This document shows positions 1 through 6,633 of a stretch of DNA of 64,000 nucleotides, one piece after another. The translations under genes and the position numbers were made by a program. The stretch spans positions 1 to 64,000 of the forward strand of contig JANNBJ010000181.1 in the NCBI GenBank assembly GCA_031385325.1, written 5' to 3'. Positions within the stretch are counted from its first letter, which is position 1. Each line of letters begins with the position of its first letter. Source of the stretch: SYFY01 sp031385325. GTDB lineage: Bacteria; Pseudomonadota; Gammaproteobacteria; Pseudomonadales; Azotimanducaceae. Under the pieces are notes generated by a model. The model had not been told where the DNA came from and ran no database searches. It saw only the letters and a program-made list of their open reading frames with translations.

Positions 1-429
1 TCGAAATCGCGAGGTGTGTCCTCGAAGTCCCTCGAAGCCCCTATCGGCGTTTCGAGGCTCTCGATGAATTTTTCTTCGGTGGCAATGCCGACGAGCGCAG
101 AAACAAAACTCTTGGCCACCGACATCGAGAGCCAGGGTACCCGTCGACCACCGGTCAGGAAATACTGCTCGAACCGCACGACGCCTTCTTTCAGAACCAA
201 CAAGGCGGAGGTGTGCGTATCATCTATCAGCGACTGAAGAGATCTGGTTTTACCATCTACCTCATAGGTCTCGGGCAGAGAGATTGACTGGACAGTCGGT
301 AACTCGAACGGCTTTGCAGCTGGCGGCATCAGGCTGACACTCTGAGTCAGATGAAGACTCGCAAAATTCTAGTACTGAGGAACACCGGCGAAGAGGCCCG
401 AGAGAGCCCATGTTGGTGCAGGTAGTCAT
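1..429 (-). pseudogene. Serine hydrolase (beta-lactamase/class C fold), broken 5' end, cut by window edge
   Basis: The minus-strand frame leaving the left edge reads LPETYEVDGKTRSLQ, later FLTGGRRVPWLSMSVAKSF, which carries the SxxK Ser/Lys pair of penicillin-binding-protein-like serine hydrolases. A well-placed GAGGAG lies 8 bases before an ATG at 427-429, but that frame dies soon after. The family-like N-terminus (TWALSGLFAGVPQY) lies one frame over, and is then stopped by TAG at 369-371 directly before NFASLHLTQS, where a CAG Gln codon would be one base away. A frameshift and an amber stop therefore separate the ribosome site from the catalytic domain. An internal ATG at 327-329 could in principle give a shorter protein. 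The Lys-Thr-Gly-type motif would lie outside the window. Family assignment is good; pseudogene status is inferred from the two lesions. Confidence 0.7.
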
Positions 430-537
430 GTGTGGAACTCCTCGTGAAAGAACAAAACGCCGAAAGGTGGTTCGTCAAACTCCGTCTGATCGGTCGGGCC
501 GCTACCCACTGGCGCGGTTTTTCAACAAGCCAGTTTG

Positions 538-873
538 CTATTCCTGAGGAGGTGACAAGTCAACGAGCAACTTGCCGATGGCGCCCGCTCCTCGAACCCA
601 CGTGTCAATCTTGAACTGCTGATGATACGCATCGACTGGGTTTACGGAGTCGGCAGCAATCTGTTGAGATTCGAGCAGTGAATCCACGCGCATATAACAC
701 AAGAGATAGTCTTTGCCCTCAAGCGACAGCGAGAACCAGGATTCTAAAGCCACCCCTTCGCATCTCAACGACGCCAGCGCCTGCTCCCGATGTGCATCGA
801 GGTGTCCGGCCCACTCACGCACAAGATCGGCGCTGTCTGGTTTCAATTCGATCAGTCTTGCGATTATCTCCAT
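538..873 (-). CDS. DUF6176 family protein
   Basis: A 111-residue soluble protein. It reads IELKPDSADLVREWAGHL near the start and GVALESWFSLSLEGKDYLLCYMR in the middle, the pattern of the small DUF6176 family, which looks like a ferredoxin-fold dimer related to antibiotic-monooxygenase-like proteins. No catalytic residue can be named and the function is unknown. It lies between the broken serine hydrolase and the methyltransferase on the same strand. The gap to the methyltransferase is about 60 bases, so co-transcription is possible. The start ATG has only a weak GGAG-like element upstream (GGAGAA). Confidence 0.7.
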   Translation of the reverse strand: MEIIARLIELKPDSADLVREWAGHLDAHREQALASLRCEGVALESWFSLSLEGKDYLLCYMRVDSLLESQQIAADSVNPVDAYHQQFKIDTWVRGAGAIGKLLVDLSPPQE

Positions 874-932
874 CCAGATTTCTCCATCAGCATGTGCGGC
901 TCAGCGTGACCACCGTCGACGCGCAGTCTTCG

Positions 933-1766
933 TCAGGGTTGTTTGCGCCCAACCGCCATCAGGTGTTTGTTCATCCCCATGATGTCACTCCTGCGTTCGA
1001 GACTTTCGGCTGCCTCAAGGATCTGCGCTCGTCGGATATGATCCGACCAAAGCTCAGGAAAATCTGGCGCCAACCAGCCCGGCCCTTCGACACCGACGAA
1101 ATCCTCGAGCACGAACTCGGATTCCCTGAATTCTGCGGCGAACTCATCGGGGTCGTGAAAGTAGGCCGTCGTGAAATTGGGTGTGGATGGCCGACTTCGG
1201 TGTTGTCCTGTCTGCGCATCCGCGCGAGCCATCTCCCAGAACTCCATCGAGCGCCCCATCCCTTGAAGAAGGGCATTCATGGTTGTCACCAAACGCGGAA
1301 TGCCTACACCCAGGACCAAACCTCCGGGTTTCAGAACCCGGAACGCTTCACTCAGCACCAACATGCGATCTCGTTTTTCGATCAGATGGTACAGCGGACC
1401 AAAAAGCAGCACGAGATCACTGGAGTTGTCCGGCCACGGCAGGTCACGCGCATCGCCGACCTGTGCGCTTGCCAGTGCGATTCCTTCTGCGGTCTTGCTG
1501 TTCGCCATGTCGACCAACACCGGCACCGCATCAAGAAGGTGAGTTTCGTAGCCCAGCGCAGCAAGCCAGTGAGCGTAGATCCCAGTCCCGCCGCCAACGT
1601 CACGAACGACCTGTGGTGGCGCAGGAAGGTAGCGAGCAATCAGGCGTTTTGTACGCTCGAGTTCCAACGGACCATTGCCGCCAAACAAACGGCTGTCTTC
1701 CTGCGCCGGATCGGCGTAGTGCTCGAACATCTCGGGAGGCAGCGAACTGATCTTCTTCTGAACCAT
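933..1766 (-). CDS. Class I SAM-dependent methyltransferase
   Basis: The core shows motif I as VRDVGGGTGIYAHWLAALGY, an acidic residue ending the next strand (HLLDAVP), GDARDLPWPDNSSDLVLLFG and the post-core LKPGGLVLGVGI, which together define a Rossmann methyltransferase of the UbiE/Methyltransf_11 type. The acceptor substrate cannot be read from the sequence. The frame is open back to a TTG at 1886, directly behind the stop of the upstream dehydrogenase gene. I chose the internal ATG at 1766 (MVQKKISSLPPEMFEHYAD) because the family-like sequence begins there and the upstream 40 residues are Arg-rich and unlike the family. An ATG at 1802 is a second option; none has a strong ribosome site. 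Probably an operon with the dehydrogenase. Confidence 0.8.
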   Translation of the reverse strand: MVQKKISSLPPEMFEHYADPAQEDSRLFGGNGPLELERTKRLIARYLPAPPQVVRDVGGGTGIYAHWLAALGYETHLLDAVPVLVDMANSKTAEGIALASAQVGDARDLPWPDNSSDLVLLFGPLYHLIEKRDRMLVLSEAFRVLKPGGLVLGVGIPRLVTTMNALLQGMGRSMEFWEMARADAQTGQHRSRPSTPNFTTAYFHDPDEFAAEFRESEFVLEDFVGVEGPGWLAPDFPELWSDHIRRAQILEAAESLERRSDIMGMNKHLMAVGRKQP

Positions 1767-1886
1767 CACAAAATACTCTGAGGGTTTATCGTTGCCATAC
1801 ATCAACGATCGCCGCCGCGCGGTGACGCGCCCGGTGCATGCGCTTGTTGGGCCGCGTGGCATATACCGAACCACTATTGCGCTCAA

Positions 1887-2693
1887 TCAATCGTAGACGG
1901 TCCATGGATCTGCCCGAACACGCGCATCGATCGCCTCAGCGTCCTGGCCGATGACCACCCGCCAATCGCCATTGGTTACTGCGGTGAGGATCGTCTCCGC
2001 CGCCTGCTTGCTCGATACCGGTTGATAGTCGCCAAACAGCGAATCGAGCGCGTGTCGCCATGATCGGGGCGGCGCCGGCATCCCCGTGCGGACATGCCCC
2101 GGCATGACCAACACAGCGTCAACATGAGGCGCGTGTGCACGGAGATCAACGAGAAGAGACTCAGTAAAGCCCCGCACCGCAAACTTCGCCGATGAATAGG
2201 CCGTGTGCGGCGTTCCTGCCCCGAGGCTGGCCCAGATGCCGTTTACTGAGGCGGTGTTGACGATGACACCCTGATCGGCCGCAATAAGCATCGGGAGAAA
2301 CTCTCGCGTGCAGTAGTACGTGCCGAACCAGGACACCGCGAATGTCCGTTCCCACTCGTCTGGTCGGCCCCTGACGAACGAGCCGCCACCTGCCACGCCT
2401 GCGTTGTTGAATAACAAGTGGATCGCATCACTGCCGTGCTCCAAGGCCACTTCCTTCGCGAACCGAGCAACCGACTTCGCATCGGCTACGTCATGCACGT
2501 GTGCAGTCACGCGTACATCAGGGTTTCTCGCACGAGCCCGGCGAACCGCCACTTCAAGGCGGTCGCGATCAACGTCGCAAGCCGCGACATGCACACCCCT
2601 TCGCACCAGCTGAAGCATGAGTTCACGACCGATGCCGGACGCGGCACCTGTCAACACGGCAATGCGATTGTGGAACTGTGTGAATGCAGACAT
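1887..2693 (-). CDS. SDR family NAD(P)-dependent oxidoreductase
   Basis: A 268-residue classical short-chain dehydrogenase. The cofactor motif TGAASGIG is at about residues 15-22, ACDVDRDR follows strand 2, the structural NNAG occurs at about 92, and the catalytic set is a Ser in NTASVNG, then Tyr and Lys in YSSAKFAVRG. The Asp after strand 2 favours NAD(H) but this is only a tendency. The substrate is unknown; relatives act on alcohols, sterols or 3-oxoacyl groups. The stop codon is immediately followed by the open frame of the methyltransferase, suggesting one transcript. A 13-codon open frame ends one base before this start. Confidence 0.88.
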   Translation of the reverse strand: MSAFTQFHNRIAVLTGAASGIGRELMLQLVRRGVHVAACDVDRDRLEVAVRRARARNPDVRVTAHVHDVADAKSVARFAKEVALEHGSDAIHLLFNNAGVAGGGSFVRGRPDEWERTFAVSWFGTYYCTREFLPMLIAADQGVIVNTASVNGIWASLGAGTPHTAYSSAKFAVRGFTESLLVDLRAHAPHVDAVLVMPGHVRTGMPAPPRSWRHALDSLFGDYQPVSSKQAAETILTAVTNGDWRVVIGQDAEAIDARVRADPWTVYD

Positions 2694-2694
2694 C

Positions 2695-2736
2695 TCAGAC
2701 GCTTGTTTCGTCCCAGAGGATGGTCTCGGTTGTCAT
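2695..2736 (-). CDS. Possible 13-residue leader peptide (MTTETILWDETSV)
   Basis: An ATG at 2736 opens a 13-codon frame that ends in TGA one base before the ATG of the downstream dehydrogenase (TGAGATG). That tight spacing is what translational coupling looks like. A GGAAGAG lies about 14 bases upstream, further than ideal. No known leader family is recognised and the frame is short enough to be chance. Confidence 0.2.
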   Translation of the reverse strand: MTTETILWDETSV

Positions 2737-2878
2737 GGGGGTATTCTCTTCCGGCTGACTAACATGCATGTATGGGAACTCCACACCAGCCATCTCTCTC
2801 AACGCTCTTGATCATAGTCCGTTCTCCAACCTCGATAGAAGGTCCACGGTAACCGGCTGGCGAACACATCTGTCAAAG

Positions 2879-2922
2879 CAAAGCAGAAATGTCCCCTTTC
2901 TGGCAAAGCAGAAGTGTCCCCT
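2879..2922. repeat. Two direct repeats resembling an insertion-sequence end
   Basis: CAAAGCAGAAATGTCCCCT (2879-2897) and CAAAGCAGAAGTGTCCCCT (2904-2922) differ at one base and start 25 bases apart. Repeated sites ending in TGTCCC with TTTGC/GCAAA blocks are typical of transposase-binding ends of IS21-like elements. No transposase gene or second end is visible, so this is at most a remnant. Confidence 0.45.
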
Positions 2923-2930
2923 GCCCGAAG

Positions 2931-3440
2931 AGGTCAAGGAGGAACGCAGGCGCTTGCGCCGAGTAGTCCTTGACCTTGGTGTGGTTGTGACCCTGCGTTC
3001 AGGGGCGTGACCACGCCCCTGTTCCCGGCGAGGGTGGGGTTGAAGGGGCAACGCCCCTTCAGGTGTCGGTATCAAGCCCGTGCCGGCACGGCGGCGTCGT
3101 CAGCACGGACACCACTCGTGCCAACGAGGAGTTGGTCCACGTGTGGTCTTGGTGTCTTTGTTTCGTTTCCCGAGGTGTGGCCTTGTGGGCCCGTTGTGGG
3201 CCGTCTCAAAAGCCTTGTCCGGCAACAACATAGACATGGTCGGCTGTTCCTCGTGAGTTTTGGATCGCGGTCGGGTGCGGAAGGCGAAAACCCGGTTGTG
3301 AAAGCTCCGCACGCCGCGCCGCCGCACCCGGTTGTCGAGCGGAATGGCGTTCTCCTCAACGGGGTTGAAGGACATCTATCTTCGCTATTGCATTCCCACT
3401 CAGATCTTGCCCAACACTTCGCGTTGAAACTGTTCTTCAA
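2931..3440. ncRNA. Candidate structured RNA or DNA locus (dense hairpins)
   Basis: Stems seen by eye: AGGTCAAGGA/TCCTTGACCT (2931-2940 with 2967-2976) enclosing GGCGCTTGCGCC (2949-2960); AGGGGCGTG/CACGCCCCT (3001-3020); TGAAGGGGC/GCCCCTTCA with a 3-base loop (3041-3061); the palindrome CCGTGCCGGCACGG (3078-3091); a long nested arm from GACACCA to TGGTGTC (3108-3156) with inner CCAAC/GTTGG; GGCCC/GGGCC near 3188-3202; GGGTGCGG/CCGCACCC near 3274 and 3323; and GTTGAA/TTCAAC near 3423-3440. So many perfect stems in about 500 bases without a gene suggest a structured transcript or mobile-element DNA. The strand is unknown and no RNA family is recognised. Confidence 0.35.
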
Positions 3441-3578
3441 CACACAGTGAACACGGCGGAATAGAAACGTCAGAGTTTCCACGCGCGAACGTGCGTTGAC
3501 GTACTGAACCCTTAAAACGCGAATGGATAGCCTAAATGCGCGGTCGATTTCTTCGACTGCTAATCAACGGAGTACATC

Positions 3579-3746
3579 ATGCAAAATAGAAACGAAGGGC
3601 AGAACAAGGAAGGCCAGAACCCGCCAGGTCAGGACCAAGAACGCCAGCACCAAGAAGGCCAGCAGCAGGAACGCCAGGACGAGGAAGGCGAGACCCGCGT
3701 CGGTTATAGCCGCCGAGGTCAACGCCGTCGGAGCCACAACCGCTAG
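3579..3746 (+). CDS. Small Gln/Glu-rich repeat protein (55 aa)
   Basis: An ATG with GGAG six bases upstream opens a 55-codon frame ending in TAG. Residues 6-38 are built from an approximate five-residue unit, E(G/R)Qxx (EGQNK, EGQNPP, GQDQ, ERQHQ, EGQQQ, ERQDE, EGE). A short basic tail follows (YSRRGQRRRSHNR). At the DNA level this is a roughly 15-base tandem repeat around GAAGGCCAG or GAACGCCAG. There is no hydrophobic core, signal or membrane segment, so the protein should be disordered and strongly hydrophilic. It resembles stress-induced hydrophilins in composition only. It sits just upstream of the cheB-like gene on the same strand. An overlapping, slightly longer frame (3523-3783) lacks a ribosome site and I prefer this one. 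Confidence 0.55.
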   Translation: MQNRNEGQNKEGQNPPGQDQERQHQEGQQQERQDEEGETRVGYSRRGQRRRSHNR

Positions 3747-3843
3747 TCATCGCGACTGCGTGAAGGAAAGCGCCTGGCAGTAGCCGGGCGTACCCCTGGA
3801 AGGACTCTGAACAAGCAATGCAAGGATCTGGATCAACTACCCC

Positions 3844-4461
3844 ATGCTCAATGATGCGGACCCGACAATGAAAACGTTTCCACTTGTTTGCGTCGGCGGT
3901 TCCGCTGGCGGTCTGGACGCCTATATCCGGCTGTTGCAGTGTTTACCGGCCGACATGGGCGTGGCGATCGTCATCGTCAACCACATGACAAAAGTACCTA
4001 CCCAACTTCACGAAATTCTGCCCCGCTATACGACCATGCCGGTTGATCTCATCACGGATCGGCTGTCGATCGAACCCAATCGGGTTTTCATCATCCCGGA
4101 AAATCGGGAACTGCATGTTGAGGATGGCGAATTCCATCTCAAGCCAATATCCAAACCCCGGGGCTGGCCTGATGTCATCACCGTTTTTCTGCGTTCACTG
4201 ACCCGTTACTGGGATGGCAAACTGGTTGCCGTGATCGTGTCCGGCTACGACGGCGATGGTGCCGAGGCGCTGTGCGGCATCAAGGAAGTCGGTGGCATCA
4301 CCATCGCGCAGAAGCTGGATACGGCGCGACAGCCAGACATGCCGGAAAGCGCGATCGCCAGCGGGTGCATTGATTTTGTCCTGGCCCCGGAAGATATCGC
4401 TCGAGCGATTGTGCACATCGCACGGGCTGATGATCAGGTGCCACCGGCAGTCGGATCATGA
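3844..4461 (+). CDS. Stand-alone CheB-type methylesterase domain protein
   Basis: A 205-residue protein that is only the CheB catalytic domain, without the receiver domain found in CheB of flagellar chemotaxis. The catalytic Ser is in VGGSAGGLDAY (S20), the His in VNHMTK (H47) and the Asp in SGYDGDGAEAL (D137), so the triad is complete. CheB enzymes remove methyl groups from, or deamidate, glutamates on receptors. No chemoreceptor, CheA or CheW is nearby. The convergent neighbour is a hybrid kinase followed by a CheB-CheR-PAS fusion, so these may share a non-motility signalling role. The start is uncertain: ATG at 3844 or at 3868 (MKTFPLVCVGG); neither has a strong ribosome site. Confidence 0.85.
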   Translation: MLNDADPTMKTFPLVCVGGSAGGLDAYIRLLQCLPADMGVAIVIVNHMTKVPTQLHEILPRYTTMPVDLITDRLSIEPNRVFIIPENRELHVEDGEFHLKPISKPRGWPDVITVFLRSLTRYWDGKLVAVIVSGYDGDGAEALCGIKEVGGITIAQKLDTARQPDMPESAIASGCIDFVLAPEDIARAIVHIARADDQVPPAVGS

Positions 4462-4476
4462 ATTTCCCGGTTGCGC

Positions 4477-6633
4477 TTAAAGCTTGGCCGACGGCGCAGG
4501 CGAGTTCAGCGCCGAGTCCAGAGTAATCATCAACTCGATGACGTTCACCGGTTTGGTGAGATAGCGGAAGAACCCTGCTGCCGCGCCTTTCTCGATGTCT
4601 TGCCGCATGGCATTGGCAGTGAGCGCAATGACCGGGATCTTCGCGGTCTCGGGGTCGGAGGCCAGAAGTTTCAGTGCGTCAATGCCGCTGATATCGGGTA
4701 GATCGATATCCATCAGGATGACATCCGGTTGGGAGGCGCGTGCAAGTGCGACGCCGCTGATGCCGTCACGCGCGCTTAAAAACCGGAAGTCGGGCCGACG
4801 CTCGATAATGCCCTCCACCAACATCAGATTGGCAGGATTGTCCTCGACGTAAAGGACGGTTTTCATCGGCGTGTCGATCCGCGCCCGCGCCGGTGCAATA
4901 CCGGTTGACTGCTGGGCGGCAGCTTGCGGGGCAGCCGTCAGCTTGAGTTCGTACCAGAACAGACTGCCCTGCCCGACATTGCTTTCCACGCCCATGACGC
5001 CCCCCATCAACTCGACCAGCTGCTTGCTGACTACCAGGCCGATGCCGGTACCTTGTACCGGGCCGGCCTGTTGCCCAAGTCGATTGAACGGCTGAAAAAG
5101 CTGGGAAAGCTGTTCTGCATTCAGCCCCACACCCGTATCCCGGACGCTGATACGAATCGAATCCCAGGCCGTCACAGTGCACACCACGCTGACGGTTCCG
5201 CCGGCCCTGTTGTATTTGATGGCATTGGAAAGCAGGTTGATCAGAACCTGCTTGGCGCGTGTGTGGTCGGCTTTGACAAAGTAGGGTGCTTCGAGGGCAG
5301 AGAACGTCACGCTGATGCCGTACTTCTGCGCGTCTGCTTCAACCAGGGCCTCACATTCGCGCAATACTTCGGCCAGCGCGATCGACTCCATCGATAGCGA
5401 GAGTTTTCCTGATTCGATTACGGAGAGATCGAGGATTTCGTTGATGAGCGCCAGCAAGTGCCACCCGCCCTTGAGAATCTGCTCGAGGCCCCGCTTCTGG
5501 ATGGGCGTTGGTGGCGGTGAGCCGGACTCCAGGAGCTGGGCAAAACCGAGGATCGCACTGAGCGGTGTGCGCAGCTCGTGGCTCATGCTGGATAGAAACT
5601 CCGATTTCGCGAGATTGGCCTTCTCAGCTATGGCCACGGCGCTGGTGAGCTCCTGTTCGATGCGCTTTCGCTCCGTGATGTTGGTGAACAGGACAGCCAC
5701 CTTTCGACTTTCCTGTCCGCCGATACGGAACGCATACACGTCAAACCAACCGCCATTCAGTGCTTTAGACTCGGCTACGAAGCGAATCGGTTCGCCGGTT
5801 CGCGCCACTTTGGCGCAGCTGTCATACCAAAGTGCTTCAAGATCCGGGGCGACGTCACGTATTCGCTTGCCGATAGCAGCCTGAATTCCGGTCTGCTCTT
5901 CGAAGCTCGGATTCACTTCCAGAAAGCGGTAGTCCACCGGTTTTCCGGAGGCGTCAAAAAGCAATTCGATGACGCAGAAGCCTTGGTCCATCGAATCGAA
6001 CAAAGTCTTGTAGCGGTACTCACTGTCGCGTAAGAGCACCTCCGCTTGCTTGCGCGTATTGATATCGGTGATCGCAATCCTCAGTTCCGACGCGCCATCC
6101 GCAACCAGCGCGGCGGTCGCTGCCAGGTGCACCCAGAAGAGGGAGCCGTCCGCCTTCTTCATCCGCAGTTCGCACGATTGTGGCTCGCCACTTTCCACGA
6201 GCGCTCTTCTGAGCAGGTAGTAGGTGTCTTCGTCTTCCCGGTAAATGAACCGCGTCAGTGCCTGCTTGCTGAGCGCACGCCGGGTCAAGCCCAACAGGCT
6301 GGCTATGGTGAGGTTGGCCTGCGTCAACAGGCCCTGCTCGCTGACGGTGCAATAACCCACCGGCGCCAGGTCGTAGAGCTCGAAGTAGCGCGCCTGCGCC
6401 GTGTCCAGCGCCAGCTGCGACTCTCGCAATTCTTCGTTCTGCATCTCCAGCTCGATCTGGTGCACGCGCAGTTCGTGCACCATTCGCCGGACGGCGTCCA
6501 GCGAGAGGGTGTCAAGATGGTCGGTCTCCAGGGCAGAAGCTTTCCGCAGACGGGTTTCAGCCTGCTGACGCAGCGCCGGCAATCCGCTTCCCAAGGAAGC
6601 GTCATCCTGGCCGTGGTTCTCTACGTCGGTCAT
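4477..6633 (-). CDS. PAS-PAS hybrid histidine kinase with C-terminal receiver
   Basis: A 718-residue soluble sensor. A charged helical N-terminus (about 40-85) is followed by two PAS domains (about 80-200 and 205-325), the first ending ITDINTRKQAE and the second FTNITERKRIE, both typical PAC ends. The HisKA box SMSHELRTPLSAILGF places the phosphoacceptor at H352. The ATPase part shows INLLSNAIKYN, RDTGVGL and GTGIGLVVSKQLVELMGG. The receiver (about 600-715) has VLYVEDN, a phosphoacceptor Asp in ILMDIDLPD and the Lys in LTKPVN. No membrane segment is visible, so it senses inside the cell. Its start overlaps the end of the CheB-CheR gene by four bases (ATGA), so the two are translationally coupled. 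No separate output regulator is adjacent. Confidence 0.92.
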   Translation of the reverse strand: MTDVENHGQDDASLGSGLPALRQQAETRLRKASALETDHLDTLSLDAVRRMVHELRVHQIELEMQNEELRESQLALDTAQARYFELYDLAPVGYCTVSEQGLLTQANLTIASLLGLTRRALSKQALTRFIYREDEDTYYLLRRALVESGEPQSCELRMKKADGSLFWVHLAATAALVADGASELRIAITDINTRKQAEVLLRDSEYRYKTLFDSMDQGFCVIELLFDASGKPVDYRFLEVNPSFEEQTGIQAAIGKRIRDVAPDLEALWYDSCAKVARTGEPIRFVAESKALNGGWFDVYAFRIGGQESRKVAVLFTNITERKRIEQELTSAVAIAEKANLAKSEFLSSMSHELRTPLSAILGFAQLLESGSPPPTPIQKRGLEQILKGGWHLLALINEILDLSVIESGKLSLSMESIALAEVLRECEALVEADAQKYGISVTFSALEAPYFVKADHTRAKQVLINLLSNAIKYNRAGGTVSVVCTVTAWDSIRISVRDTGVGLNAEQLSQLFQPFNRLGQQAGPVQGTGIGLVVSKQLVELMGGVMGVESNVGQGSLFWYELKLTAAPQAAAQQSTGIAPARARIDTPMKTVLYVEDNPANLMLVEGIIERRPDFRFLSARDGISGVALARASQPDVILMDIDLPDISGIDALKLLASDPETAKIPVIALTANAMRQDIEKGAAAGFFRYLTKPVNVIELMITLDSALNSPAPSAKL

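Larger units (their letters stand above)
2737..3578. other. Region of about 840 bases without a convincing gene
   Basis: Open frames here on both strands are rich in Arg, Pro, Thr and Cys and match no family I know. The stretch holds an ACATGCATGT palindrome near 2762, a pair of insertion-sequence-like repeats near 2879-2922, and a dense run of hairpins from about 2931 to 3440. These are listed separately. Confidence 0.6.

Noticed and set aside
678..1781. Long plus-strand open frame (367 codons)
   Set aside because: It lies opposite the methyltransferase and DUF6176 genes, has a His/Arg/Pro-rich composition and no family pattern.
1800..1860. GCCCAACAAGCGC resembling an integron attC core
   Set aside because: Only one core-like heptamer is seen; no matching GTTRRRY partner or integrase is present.
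3007..3482. Overlapping open frames on both strands in the hairpin region
   Set aside because: Arg/Pro/Cys-rich products with no family match or clear ribosome site; better explained by GC-rich structured DNA.
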